64,000 bases of DNA, from NCBI GenBank assembly GCA_028708075.1, contig JAQVZS010000006.1:38413-102412 (forward strand), written 5' to 3'. The notes under the pieces were generated by a model, which made no database searches, was not told the origin of the DNA, and saw only the letters and a list, made by a program, of their open reading frames with translations. The DNA comes from Massilibacteroides sp. (GTDB lineage: Bacteria; Bacteroidota; Bacteroidia; Bacteroidales; Tannerellaceae). Position numbers and translations under genes: made by a program. Below are positions 1-9,026 of this stretch, piece by piece (positions within the stretch are counted from its first letter, which is position 1; every line of letters begins with the position of its first letter).

Positions 1-203
1 GCGATTAACGCATCAACGTTTGCTTCACCACCCGGCAAAGTTTTCAAGTTTTCCTTATAGTTAGCACCGGTATTTACACCTATCGCATAACTGGCACTAT
101 CAACGGCAGTTTTCAAGTTTGCGTTTTTTTTAGAATCGCAGGAAGTGGCGGAAATACCCATCGCCACGATAGCTGTAACAGCCAATACACTAATTTTTTT
201 CAT
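1..203 (-). CDS. FKBP-type peptidyl-prolyl isomerase lipoprotein, N-terminal part (partial)
   Basis: This is the first 67 codons of a gene that runs off the left edge. The start ATG is at 203 and the protein begins with a short hydrophobic signal ending in ISATSC, a lipobox, so the mature protein should be a lipoprotein. After the cysteine comes a polar stretch and then a segment (AVDSASYAIGVNTGANY) that matches the N-terminal dimerisation domain of FkpA/Mip-type isomerases. The neighbouring gene at 225..812 starts with the same kind of sequence (DKVSYALGLSIGNNF), so the two are probably paralogues in one operon, 21 bp apart. The catalytic domain lies outside the window, so the isomerase call rests on the N-terminal domain and on the neighbour. 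Confidence 0.75.
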   Translation of the reverse strand, partial: MKKISVLAVTAIVAMGISATSCDSKKNANLKTAVDSASYAIGVNTGANYKENLKTLPGGEANVDALI

Positions 204-224
204 TTTTTAATCTATCTTCTTTTG

Positions 225-812
225 TTATTTTACAATATCCAATAATTCTACCTCAAAGAGCAAAGTGCTATTGGGTTCTATCTCACCGCCAGCTCCCTGT
301 TCTCCATAAGCCAAGTCGGAAGGAATAAATAACCGCCATTTCGCTCCTATTTCCATCAGTTGAAGCGCTTCAACCCATCCCTTTATCACTTGAGAGACCC
401 CGAAAACAGCAGGCTCACCTCTTTCGACAGAACTATCAAAAACGGTTCCATTAATTAAAGTTCCATGATAATGGCATTTTACTTTATCGGCAGCCGTAGG
501 TTTCGTACCCTCACCTTTTTTTAACACCTGATACTGCAATCCGCTTGGCAAAGTAACAACCCCTGCTCTTCCTTTATTAATTTCCAAAAACTCTTCTCCG
601 GCTTTTTTATTGATTTCGAGTTTTTCTTTTTGTAATTTGATGAAAAAATCATTTATCACCTGTTTTGCCTCATCGTAACTTATCTCAGGTTTTTCACCTG
701 TTAATACATGATTCAGCCCGCAAACGAAATCATCCACATTTAACAAATTAATGCCTGAGTTTTGAAAATTATTTCCAATACTTAAGCCAAGCGCATAGCT
801 TACTTTATCCAT
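225..812 (-). CDS. FKBP-type peptidyl-prolyl cis-trans isomerase
   Basis: The 195-residue protein should speed proline isomerisation during protein folding. Residues 1-85 form the helical FKBP N-terminal domain and about 100-195 form the FKBP fold, with recognisable stretches such as CHYHGTL, NGTVFDSS, VIKGWVEAL and the ending TLLFEVELLDI. There is no signal peptide, so it is probably cytoplasmic, in contrast to the lipoprotein paralogue downstream at 1..203. The start is supported by a good promoter just upstream at 843..877. The two FKBP genes probably share that transcript. The family call is clear; the specific clients are unknown. Confidence 0.92.
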   Translation of the reverse strand: MDKVSYALGLSIGNNFQNSGINLLNVDDFVCGLNHVLTGEKPEISYDEAKQVINDFFIKLQKEKLEINKKAGEEFLEINKGRAGVVTLPSGLQYQVLKKGEGTKPTAADKVKCHYHGTLINGTVFDSSVERGEPAVFGVSQVIKGWVEALQLMEIGAKWRLFIPSDLAYGEQGAGGEIEPNSTLLFEVELLDIVK

Positions 813-842
813 TTTTCTTTTTTTTCAACCAATTATAAGGCA

Positions 843-877
843 CAAAAGTAATGCTTTTAATTACATAAAGTTACAAA
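843..877 (-). promoter_or_regulatory. Bacteroidetes-type promoter for the FKBP genes
   Basis: On the minus strand a TTTG (877..874) is followed after 23 bp by TACTTTTG (850..843), matching the TTTG / TAnnTTTG pattern of Bacteroidetes housekeeping promoters. It lies about 30 bp upstream of the start at 812. Transcription start is not shown by the sequence itself. Confidence 0.55.
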
Positions 878-966
878 TTGTCGTTTTTTTTGAAAAGACT
901 CAGCGAACAAAGCAAAAAGCCTTGATTTCTTCTTTTTTTCTGCCGAAACAAATGAAGATAAAATAC

Positions 967-2382
967 TTACATTTGAAATTCTTTCGGCAAATTTATAAAG
1001 AACACACGATGAGTCGCCCGAGTCAAGGCTGTATATAACCAACGATAAAAGTCTTCCCCCAACATTTCCTCCGTAATATACCCGATATCCAGAAACACAT
1101 TCATCCACTGCCCTCCTTGCGCTTTATGACAGGTCATCGCGTAAGCATATTTAACTTGCAAGGCATTATAATAAGCATCTACCTTTATTTTTTTCATCTT
1201 TTCGCTCTGTGAAGAAATATCCGTATAATCTTCTAAAATAGCCGAAAAAAGATGGTCATTCGCTTCTCTGGGCAATGCAGGCGAATCGGAATGTAGCGTA
1301 TCCAGAAGAATTTTCACCTCCAATTCCTCCCCATCGTTTTGAAAACGAATCAATACATCGGCGAAACGAAAACCATACAACTCCGTCACATGTCTTACCC
1401 GCAACACCTCTAAAAGCTCACCATTTGCAATAAAATCTGTCTGTTTTCCATCCGATTTCCAGAAATAATTATTTTTCACTACCATCAGTCGATCTCCAGA
1501 AGATAATTCCTCTTCTCGATACAAAACCCGGTTACGTATACCGTTATTATAGATATTGACGCGTTTATTTGAACGAGTAATGACCATTGTTTCTTCCAAA
1601 CCATCCCGGTCGTATAACGAAGCAATCGCATCGATCAAATCTTCCCCCGATAACAAACAAAGGTCGTCAAATCCTTTTACCGACATTTTTGGAAAAACAT
1701 CCACCCGGTTCATCCTCAGACAATCACGCAACATTGTAGCATTCAATAAAATCCCTGATTGATAATCCTGGCGGACGACTTGCGTAAGCGAAGTTTCAAA
1801 AACAGAAAGTCCGTATCCCTTTAACACTTCCACATTCAGAGCCGGACTCAACGATTGAGTGACAGGAGGCAACTGGGCCATATCTCCCATCAGCAACAAT
1901 CGGCAATTTTCACCGGAATAAATATAATGTATCAGATCATCCAACAAACGACCGGAACCAAAGACAGACGAATCCAGTCCGCCGTTAGAGATCATCGACG
2001 CTTCGTCTACAACAAAAAGCGTATTCCGATATCCGTTATACGCCGCGGTAAATGCGGCATTCTCATTACCAAACGTTTTTTGTCGGTAAATCTTCCGATG
2101 AATAGTATTTGCTTTCTGCCCTGCATAAGCCGAAAAAACTTTTGCGGCCCTACCTGTCGGGGCCAACAAAACAGTTGATTGTTTTAAATTCGACAAGGTT
2201 TTCACCAACGCTCCAACAAGCGAAGTTTTACCGGTACCGGCATATCCCGTCAACAAAAAAAGAAGATCTTTTTCACGCGAAAGAAGGAACTCACAAAGTA
2301 TATTTAATGCTAAAAACTGGGATTCGGTAGGAGTATGTAAGAAATTTTGTATAACTTGGTCGCGTAAATAACTATTTATCAT
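967..2382 (-). CDS. RecD-like ATP-dependent DNA helicase (superfamily 1)
   Basis: The 471-residue protein is an SF1 helicase of the RecD/Dda type. It has Walker A GYAGTGKTS at residues 46-54, Walker B VVDEAS at 124-129, a GDMAQLPPV motif III region near 165, and a C-terminal UvrD_C_2-like part with MTCHKAQG and YTALTRAT. It is shorter than RecD2 and has no obvious extra N-terminal helix-hairpin-helix region. Such stand-alone RecD-like helicases are common in Bacteroidota and are often named exodeoxyribonuclease V alpha subunit, although no recB or recC gene is near. A role in DNA repair or recombination is likely, but the exact substrate cannot be read from the sequence. It is divergent from the 2476 gene. 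Confidence 0.88.
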   Translation of the reverse strand: MINSYLRDQVIQNFLHTPTESQFLALNILCEFLLSREKDLLFLLTGYAGTGKTSLVGALVKTLSNLKQSTVLLAPTGRAAKVFSAYAGQKANTIHRKIYRQKTFGNENAAFTAAYNGYRNTLFVVDEASMISNGGLDSSVFGSGRLLDDLIHYIYSGENCRLLLMGDMAQLPPVTQSLSPALNVEVLKGYGLSVFETSLTQVVRQDYQSGILLNATMLRDCLRMNRVDVFPKMSVKGFDDLCLLSGEDLIDAIASLYDRDGLEETMVITRSNKRVNIYNNGIRNRVLYREEELSSGDRLMVVKNNYFWKSDGKQTDFIANGELLEVLRVRHVTELYGFRFADVLIRFQNDGEELEVKILLDTLHSDSPALPREANDHLFSAILEDYTDISSQSEKMKKIKVDAYYNALQVKYAYAMTCHKAQGGQWMNVFLDIGYITEEMLGEDFYRWLYTALTRATHRVFFINLPKEFQM

Positions 2383-2434
2383 TTTGATCGCAATATTTTT
2401 AATGATAAAGGTAGTGGATTAAAAGATTCTTTTT

Positions 2435-2443
2435 TAAATTTGC
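2435..2443 (+). promoter_or_regulatory. -7 promoter element for the 2476-4463 operon
   Basis: TAAATTTGC is an exact TAnnTTTG box 33 bp before the ATG at 2476. No TTTG was found at the expected -33 position, so only the -7 half is well supported. Confidence 0.45.
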
Positions 2444-2475
2444 CGGACGAAATAAATTATAATAAAATATAAACC

Positions 2476-3102
2476 ATGAAAATTGTATTACAAATCGTAT
2501 TAGCCGCAGCGATTGTTCTGCTTACTTATATGTGCTATGAGAGTGTTATGACTCCTATCCGATTTGACAAGGAAAATAAGGCACGTACCGAAGCGATCAA
2601 AGCCCGTTTGATCGACATCCGAAGAGCACAAATTGAATATAAGAACATCCATGGGGTTCATGCCGCTAATTTTGACGAATTGGCTAAATTTTTGAATGAC
2701 GAAAAACTTCCTTTTGTCCGCAAGGAAGGAGTCTTAACCGACGAACAACTGGAAAAAGGGATGACTGAACAGGAAGCTGTAAAAAAAGGACTTATCAAAC
2801 GTGATACATTTTGGGTAACAGCAAAAGATACACTTTTCGGTCATGATTATGATGTCGCTTCCATACGTTTTGTCCCCGGGACTCAAAAAACATTTACTAT
2901 GGACACAGTTACACTTACGTCTACAACCGGTTATACGGTAAAAGTATTTGAATGTGGCGTATTATATGACGACTATTTGGGAGATTTGAACCCTCAATTA
3001 GTATATAATATGAAACAGAAAGCAGAAGTTTATGAAAAATATCCGGGATTGCGTGTCGGATCTTTAAAAGAAATCAACAATAACGCAGGAAACTGGGAAT
3101 AA
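2476..3102 (+). CDS. conserved hypothetical single-pass membrane protein
   Basis: This 208-residue protein has one N-terminal membrane segment (about residues 4-22) followed by a soluble, probably periplasmic, part. The layout, a hydrophobic helix followed directly by a charged alpha-helical stretch with RLIDIRRAQIEYKNIHG, resembles the start of type IV pilin or pseudopilin-like proteins, but no prepilin cleavage motif is visible. It is followed after 12 bp by the DUF3822 gene and then rsmD, so the three are probably co-transcribed. I recognise it as a conserved Bacteroidales protein of unknown function. No function is claimed. Confidence 0.8.
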   Translation: MKIVLQIVLAAAIVLLTYMCYESVMTPIRFDKENKARTEAIKARLIDIRRAQIEYKNIHGVHAANFDELAKFLNDEKLPFVRKEGVLTDEQLEKGMTEQEAVKKGLIKRDTFWVTAKDTLFGHDYDVASIRFVPGTQKTFTMDTVTLTSTTGYTVKVFECGVLYDDYLGDLNPQLVYNMKQKAEVYEKYPGLRVGSLKEINNNAGNWE

Positions 3103-3114
3103 AAAGGAGCGTAT

Positions 3115-3936
3115 ATGGCGATCCGTATTCCTGATACATTAACAATAAATACTTCTGAAAGATATATATTATCCATCCGGATGAATCCGGATGGATTTTC
3201 TTTTTCAGTGTCAATTCCTTCGAAAAGCAACAGCTTCTTTTACCAAGAGATCGAATTCGACCACTCAAAAACGTATATAGAATCGTTAAAAGAGGCCTTT
3301 TTTTCAGAAGAATTCCTTTCTTGGAATTATAAGAAGATCTATATTTTTTGCTTTACACCCACATATGTTTGCATTCCGGAAAACTTATTTGATACTGATA
3401 AAAGGGGGAAAATCATCGAATACGCTTTCCTTTCTACCCCATCCAAAAGTCTTGTCAATGTCCTAATTCCGGATAAGGAAAAGTTAATATTCGAAATTGT
3501 CCCTGAGATTTATGAATTCCTTTGCCGATCATTTATTCATCCGGAGTTTTTACACCACATGACGCTTCCATTGCGTTATTGGGAAAAACAGAATCTACTC
3601 GCATTAAACAAACAAATGCATGTTTTAATTCATAAAAGGACAATTGATATTGCCTGCTATAAACAAGAGAAACGCCTTTTTCTGAATTCATTCCAATACC
3701 AACATGTAGACGACATTCTTTATTATATTGCCTACAGTTGGAAACAATCCGGGCTAGATCAATTCAAAGATCGTCTGTTTCTTTTCGGTGAAATGAAAGA
3801 CAAACAAACTTTAATGTCACGCTTACGTCATTATATCCATTTCGTTTCTGACATGGAACTTCCCGCCGATGCTTATTTGCGCAACGCAGAACTCAAGCAG
3901 GCTTCATTTGAAATAATCTTATCCGTATGCGAATAA
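3115..3936 (+). CDS. DUF3822 family protein
   Basis: The 273-residue protein fits the Bacteroidota family DUF3822, whose gene usually sits just before rsmD, as here. It has no signal peptide or membrane segment. The alternating beta-strand pattern and the IDIACYKQEKRLFLNSFQY stretch around residues 180-200 are suggestive of an actin/ASKHA-like fold, as in PilM-type proteins, but no nucleotide-binding motif is clear. Its end overlaps the start of rsmD by 10 bp, so translation of the two is probably coupled. The function is unknown. Confidence 0.8.
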   Translation: MAIRIPDTLTINTSERYILSIRMNPDGFSFSVSIPSKSNSFFYQEIEFDHSKTYIESLKEAFFSEEFLSWNYKKIYIFCFTPTYVCIPENLFDTDKRGKIIEYAFLSTPSKSLVNVLIPDKEKLIFEIVPEIYEFLCRSFIHPEFLHHMTLPLRYWEKQNLLALNKQMHVLIHKRTIDIACYKQEKRLFLNSFQYQHVDDILYYIAYSWKQSGLDQFKDRLFLFGEMKDKQTLMSRLRHYIHFVSDMELPADAYLRNAELKQASFEIILSVCE

Positions 3937-4463
3937 TTAGTGGAAAATATGGACACCGCCGCTTTAGCGTACCCTCTTCGTTTGGGGCGCGTCCTACGAC
4001 AGACTTTGCTAAAGAAAATCTGTTTAATGTTCTTATGAACCTGATAAACTGGGAAGAAACTGAAGCATTAGACTTATTTTCAGGAACCGGGAGTATTGCC
4101 TTTGAACTTTTATCGAGAGGATGCCGGACTGTTACCGCTGTCGAAAAAAATCATGTGCACGCAACATTCATAGCTAAAGTCGGACGTGAATTAAAAGAAG
4201 ACAATCTGAATTTAATTTGTGGAGATGCTTTCCGTTTTTTAAATGTCGCCCAACCTGAATCGTTCGACTTCATTTTTGCTGACCCGCCTTACGCATTGCC
4301 CGAGTTAGCTTCAATCCCTGAACTAATACTAAAACGAAACCTACTAAAGTCCAAGGGTATCTTGGTTATGGAACATCCGAAAGAATATAATTTTTCTGCT
4401 TTGCCTGGATTCTTTCAACAAAGAGCGTACGGATCCGTCAACTTTTCGTTATTCAGCATTTAG
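3927..4463 (+). CDS. rsmD: 16S rRNA (guanine(966)-N(2))-methyltransferase RsmD
   Basis: RsmD methylates G966 of 16S rRNA in the small ribosomal subunit using S-adenosylmethionine. The 178-residue protein begins with the typical MRIISGKYGHRR, has the RPTTDFAKENLFN stretch, the SAM-binding loop LDLFSGTGS at about 48-56, and the catalytic DPPY at 119-122. The length is normal for the family. The ATG lies inside the end of the DUF3822 gene. The stop codon overlaps the end of the convergent cardiolipin synthase gene by 4 bp, leaving no room for a separate terminator. Confidence 0.95.
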   Translation: MRIISGKYGHRRFSVPSSFGARPTTDFAKENLFNVLMNLINWEETEALDLFSGTGSIAFELLSRGCRTVTAVEKNHVHATFIAKVGRELKEDNLNLICGDAFRFLNVAQPESFDFIFADPPYALPELASIPELILKRNLLKSKGILVMEHPKEYNFSALPGFFQQRAYGSVNFSLFSI

Positions 4464-5908
4464 AACAAAGGTGAAAACAAACGCATAAATGATTCAATAA
4501 ACCGTTGTTTCAATGGCCTTTTCAACCAAACAGAAGGAATGATCATTTTACTATTCCCAATATCCTTATTAAAGACGTTTTTCATTTTAAGCGCAAAATC
4601 CGCTTCATAGACAAAGGCATTCACTTCAAAATTATGCTCGAAGCTCCGGAAATCCATATTGGCAGACCCCACAATCGTTAAATCATCATCAATCACGATT
4701 TGTTTGGAATGAAGAAACCCTGGTAAGTAAAGATAAACCTTTACCCCGGCTCTTACCATCTCGTCTATGAATGAATGACTGGCTAAATTAACTAATCGCG
4801 TATCCGATTTGCATGGTAACATTAGACGCACATCCACCCCCGCCAAAGCGGCCGTTTGAAGTGTTTGATTTAATCCTTCGGTCGGCAAAAAATACGGTGT
4901 CTGAATATATACATATTTCTTCGCATTGGAAATCGCATAAATAGTAGCCTGCAACAACGTACGCCAAATACCGACCGGGCCACTTGTCACGACTTGCATC
5001 AAACTATGATTATACACGTCCGCCACGGGATAATATTCCGGTGTATCAATCAGGTTTTTAGTAACCACATACCAATCCACTAAAAAAGCAGCTTGTAAAC
5101 CATGAGCTCCTTTGCCCGTAAATTTAAAATGCGTATCCCTCCAAATCCCCCATTTCAGGCCTTCAATATACCGGTCGGCAATATTCATCCCCCCCATAAA
5201 ACCAATCTCACCATCCACAATCACTATTTTCCGGTGATTACGATAATTCACCTTACTCGTCAATATCGGAAATACTACTTTCAAGAAAGGATATACTTCA
5301 ATCCCTTCCTCCCGCATCTCGTCAAAAAATCGTTTTTTCACTTTCCACGAACCTACATCATCAAAAAGTATACGTATTTTGACTCCTTCCCGCGCCTTAA
5401 CGATTAGAGCGTCTTGTATTTTTCGACCAATCTCGTCATCATTAAAGATATAATATTGAATATGTATATGATGTTTAGCCTGACGTATCGCTTCCAACAA
5501 ATCCTTAAATTTTTCTTTTCCGGAAGCATACACATGAATTTTCGTTCCATACAAAAGGGCCGCCTGGTTGCTGGATTCAAGGAGAGAAATCAGTTGTCGG
5601 TACTTATCCGGAGAAACACAAACATCTTTCTTATATCCCCCCTGAAACGGCCGTTTCTTTATCCTTTTATACGTACGCCGGGAAATAACACGCTGTTTGC
5701 GATTATCCTGGCCAAAGAAAAAATAAAAAGCCAATCCCACACCGGGAATAAACAATAAAACGATAACCCACGGAATAGTTTTCAATGGGTTCCTATTCTC
5801 CGTGATTATCACCAACACCAATCCCAAAATGGTGATGATGTACAACAGAAAAAAAATTGCACTTAAAACCGTTTGTACCAATCCGGCAAACTGTATGGCG
5901 AACAACAT
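4460..5908 (-). CDS. cls: cardiolipin synthase
   Basis: This enzyme joins two phosphatidylglycerols to make cardiolipin at the inner membrane. The 482-residue protein starts with two membrane helices (about 11-35 and 45-66), then has two phospholipase D motifs: H225-x-K227-x4-D232 in NHRKIVIVD and H400-x-K402-x4-D407 in HSKQIVIDD, each followed by the usual glycine/serine and asparagine (GGMN and GSANMD). The length is standard. A TATCTTTA box at 5934..5941 on the minus strand could give it a promoter of its own 26 bp before the start, separate from the receptor gene upstream. Confidence 0.95.
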   Translation of the reverse strand: MLFAIQFAGLVQTVLSAIFFLLYIITILGLVLVIITENRNPLKTIPWVIVLLFIPGVGLAFYFFFGQDNRKQRVISRRTYKRIKKRPFQGGYKKDVCVSPDKYRQLISLLESSNQAALLYGTKIHVYASGKEKFKDLLEAIRQAKHHIHIQYYIFNDDEIGRKIQDALIVKAREGVKIRILFDDVGSWKVKKRFFDEMREEGIEVYPFLKVVFPILTSKVNYRNHRKIVIVDGEIGFMGGMNIADRYIEGLKWGIWRDTHFKFTGKGAHGLQAAFLVDWYVVTKNLIDTPEYYPVADVYNHSLMQVVTSGPVGIWRTLLQATIYAISNAKKYVYIQTPYFLPTEGLNQTLQTAALAGVDVRLMLPCKSDTRLVNLASHSFIDEMVRAGVKVYLYLPGFLHSKQIVIDDDLTIVGSANMDFRSFEHNFEVNAFVYEADFALKMKNVFNKDIGNSKMIIPSVWLKRPLKQRFIESFMRLFSPLF

Positions 5909-5970
5909 TCCCTAACTATTTATAAAACAAGAATAAAGATAGGAAATGATTTTAAATAAACAACGCCGGA

Positions 5971-8784
5971 TTAAAAACGTCTCCCAGGAGGCGGTCCACC
6001 AAAACCTCTTCTACCACCAGGGCCAGGCCCTCTGCGAGCATCATCCGCCGAAGCTCCACCCTTGAAAATGCTAAACCTATAAATAAAATGTACCATAAAA
6101 TAGCTATTCAGCGTATTGTATTCGGAATAAGTTGTTGCCGTCGCGTTCGCGCTATACGAAATATTACTGCGATCCTGCAAAATATCGTAAATCTTTAAAC
6201 GAAGAGTTCCCTGGTTTCCCTTCAGAAACGTTTTCGACAAAGCCGCGTTCCACAACAATTCTTCCTGATCATATCCACTGGCATATCCCGAATTCGTCGA
6301 ATAATTTACGTCACTCTCAATCTTAAAATTATAGGGCAAATAAAGCGTCGTCGTTCCGCCCACCCGATAGTTAAAGGTTTCCAAATTATTTTGCGTCTGA
6401 AGCGAATTGTCCGTTTTACTATACGAAATACTACCGTTCACCCCAAGGTCCATCAGATCCGATCGAAAATCGATCCCCGCATTTTCAGACAAAGAAAGCT
6501 GTCTGTTTCTGTTCTTCTCTCCATTTGAAAAACCATTGTTATTCAAGAAAGAGGCAAAAGTCATAGAATTGATGGAGAACTTTTTGTTTTTTAAAGGGGT
6601 ATTTATGATCGCACGAATATTGGCATTGTAATTTCCATCTACATTCTTATACGTCGTTTCTCTTTTACCAGCTTCATCCTGACTATAGACCGTAGACGAA
6701 ACAATATCGTTTATTACATAATTCGTATTCGCCATAACCATAAAGGCCGTCTGTTTCTCAGGCTCAAAGTTATGAAAACGCACAGACAAATTGTTTCTAT
6801 AAGTAGGTTTCAAATCCGGATTACCGATTACAGTATTTAACGGATCCGAGATATCCGGAACCGGCTGTAACTGCGTCATACTCGGCTGACTGGTACGCCC
6901 GTTATACCAAACACGCAAATTCGACTGTTTACTAAACATATAATTAAACTGTGCCGTTGGCGACACATTAATCACATTACGCGAAAAGTTGGAAAACACG
7001 GAATCTCCGATAAAATTTTCACTCTTGCTGTAAGAAGGATCCACATTAAACCCAATCGTATAATTATATTTTTGACGCTGCGCTTTAAAACTGATTCCTA
7101 TGCGTTGCGAAATGAAATCGTTTCGAAAATTTTTGCTGTACGTCGTATCCAATTGAGTATATTCATTACCTTCCAAATCTTTATTGTACGAATTTTTTAA
7201 CGATTCCTGCTGCCGTTGACTAAAACTGTAGGTCAACTGCAAAAAATTATTCCGTCCTAACGGTTCTACCCATGAAGTAAACACCCGATAATTATAACCA
7301 GAGTTATCGTAACGAATCCGTTGATCGAGAATACTGTCTTTCGCGCTATTAGATTCCTGTTTATAATAATAATCCTCATCAGTATACGAATCGCTCAGTC
7401 CGCCCGATAAAGATGCACTAAACACACGCCCCTTGGAGTTTAACTTCCGGCTGAATTCCAAACGTCCGCTGACATCATAACCTTGCCCATCCGAATTGGT
7501 CTGCGAACTGACACGACGAATCGTATCCGTAGCATTATTCATCACATCCGTCAACTCATCCGAAAAACCAGAACTCCGGCTATATTCAAATTCCGGACGG
7601 AAAATAATATTTGTCAGCGTATCCGGCTTCCACTCCAAACGGAATTCGGTTCCGATATTATCGCTTACCGGATTACTTTTGTTTTTTGAATATTCCAACA
7701 ATGTGCTGTCCTGAGAGACAAAACTCTCTTTACGAACATTGCTCTGTGCATCATTATCCGAATGAGAATAACGGGTATTTCCCGACCACGTAAATGTAGA
7801 ACTGAATTCTTTACTAAAATTTAATCCCGCATTTCCTGACGAAGTAATCCCATTACCAGCACCAAAGCCACCCAGCATACGGCGCCCACCACCGCCCATC
7901 CCCGAGAACATCGCAGACGCTAAATCCGTAAATCCCATATTATTGGTATTGTTCAAGCCACCCATAAAAGTCAGCTGATCGTTGTTAATAAAGCGGTTCA
8001 CCATGGCATTCGCTTCGTAACGGTCTTTACTGCCGTATCCGGCAAATGCATTCCCAAACCAACCCTGTTTCATTCCAGACTTAACCGTCAGGTTGATAGT
8101 CGCTTCTTCATCACCATCGTCAAAGCCGGTCATCATAGTCATATCACTTTTCCGGTCATACACTTGAATTTTATCCACCATTTGAGCCGGGAGATTTTTG
8201 GAAGCTACTTTCGGATCGTTGGTAAAGAATTCTTTCCCGTCGACCATAATCTTCTTTATTTCTTTTCCATTGACCGTTATTTTCCCATCACTGCTGACTT
8301 CAACGCCCGGCATCTTTTTCAGCAGATCCTCCAGCATCGAGCCTTCCGTCACTTTGTACGAATCCGCGTTATACTCTACCGTATCGTTTCTCACCGTCAC
8401 CTCCGGAGCTTTCCCGAGTACGACCGCTTCACCCAATTCAATCGCGCCATCGCTTAATTCCAGCTTACCCACCTCTACCGGATTCTTCTTTCCGGTAATA
8501 GTCAACGGTTGATATAAATGATTAAAACCTACAAAAGTAATGTGCAGCAAATAACTGCCCGGACGAATATTTTTCAATACGAAACTGCCGTTCTTCTCGC
8601 TTACCACTCCACCAACCAAAATACTGTCTTTCACACTCAACAACCTGACAGTTGCCTGTTCAACAGGAATATCAGTTCCCTCCTCGACTACCTGACCCTT
8701 AACATTCACTTTTGCCCGCTGTGCGAAAACAGTAGCCGAGAACAGTAAAAAGATCATACACAAAAAGAAATGTTGTAATTTCAT
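5971..8784 (-). CDS. TonB-dependent receptor, outer-membrane beta-barrel protein
   Basis: The 937-residue protein has a signal peptide (MKLQHFFLCMIFLLF...VFAQ), then a carboxypeptidase-regulatory-like domain (GQVVEEGTDIPVEQATVRLL), a plug domain (GSMLEDLLKKMPGVEV, KKIMVDGKEFF), and a large beta-barrel. An ATG 48 bp further upstream would add 16 residues before the signal peptide, so I prefer the start at 8784. The barrel contains a glycine-rich insert (GMGGGGRRMLGGFG), and the last 25 or so residues are a Gly/Pro/Arg-rich tail ending GGPPPGRRF. It resembles the OMP_b-brl_3 family of large receptors rather than SusC; no SusD gene is adjacent. The substrate is unknown. Confidence 0.9.
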   Translation of the reverse strand: MKLQHFFLCMIFLLFSATVFAQRAKVNVKGQVVEEGTDIPVEQATVRLLSVKDSILVGGVVSEKNGSFVLKNIRPGSYLLHITFVGFNHLYQPLTITGKKNPVEVGKLELSDGAIELGEAVVLGKAPEVTVRNDTVEYNADSYKVTEGSMLEDLLKKMPGVEVSSDGKITVNGKEIKKIMVDGKEFFTNDPKVASKNLPAQMVDKIQVYDRKSDMTMMTGFDDGDEEATINLTVKSGMKQGWFGNAFAGYGSKDRYEANAMVNRFINNDQLTFMGGLNNTNNMGFTDLASAMFSGMGGGGRRMLGGFGAGNGITSSGNAGLNFSKEFSSTFTWSGNTRYSHSDNDAQSNVRKESFVSQDSTLLEYSKNKSNPVSDNIGTEFRLEWKPDTLTNIIFRPEFEYSRSSGFSDELTDVMNNATDTIRRVSSQTNSDGQGYDVSGRLEFSRKLNSKGRVFSASLSGGLSDSYTDEDYYYKQESNSAKDSILDQRIRYDNSGYNYRVFTSWVEPLGRNNFLQLTYSFSQRQQESLKNSYNKDLEGNEYTQLDTTYSKNFRNDFISQRIGISFKAQRQKYNYTIGFNVDPSYSKSENFIGDSVFSNFSRNVINVSPTAQFNYMFSKQSNLRVWYNGRTSQPSMTQLQPVPDISDPLNTVIGNPDLKPTYRNNLSVRFHNFEPEKQTAFMVMANTNYVINDIVSSTVYSQDEAGKRETTYKNVDGNYNANIRAIINTPLKNKKFSINSMTFASFLNNNGFSNGEKNRNRQLSLSENAGIDFRSDLMDLGVNGSISYSKTDNSLQTQNNLETFNYRVGGTTTLYLPYNFKIESDVNYSTNSGYASGYDQEELLWNAALSKTFLKGNQGTLRLKIYDILQDRSNISYSANATATTYSEYNTLNSYFMVHFIYRFSIFKGGASADDARRGPGPGGRRGFGGPPPGRRF

Positions 8785-8951
8785 AATCCGTCTATACAAA
8801 TATATTTTCAATTGAAATGATAGACGAGACAATAGAGATCGAGTTTAAAATACGGCATATAATTTTACATTAATTAACCCCATTAGCAACAAAAAATATT
8901 CCACAATCAAAATCATCAACTCTGCAAATGAGTATATCCATAAACATATAC

Positions 8952-8959
8952 TATATTTG
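8952..8959 (+). promoter_or_regulatory. -7 promoter element for rnr
   Basis: TATATTTG matches the Bacteroidetes -7 box and lies 67 bp before the rnr start. No clear TTTG is present at -33. Confidence 0.4.
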
Positions 8960-9026
8960 TATAAAACTGTTTCCGAATCCGTTTGGTCGGATTTAATAAT
9001 AATAGAATCCCATAAAACAGATAATT

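Noticed and set aside
8797..8804. TATATTTG on the minus strand as the promoter of the TonB-dependent receptor
   Set aside because: It would leave a leader of only a few bases before 8784 and there is no TTTG at -33, so it is probably chance.
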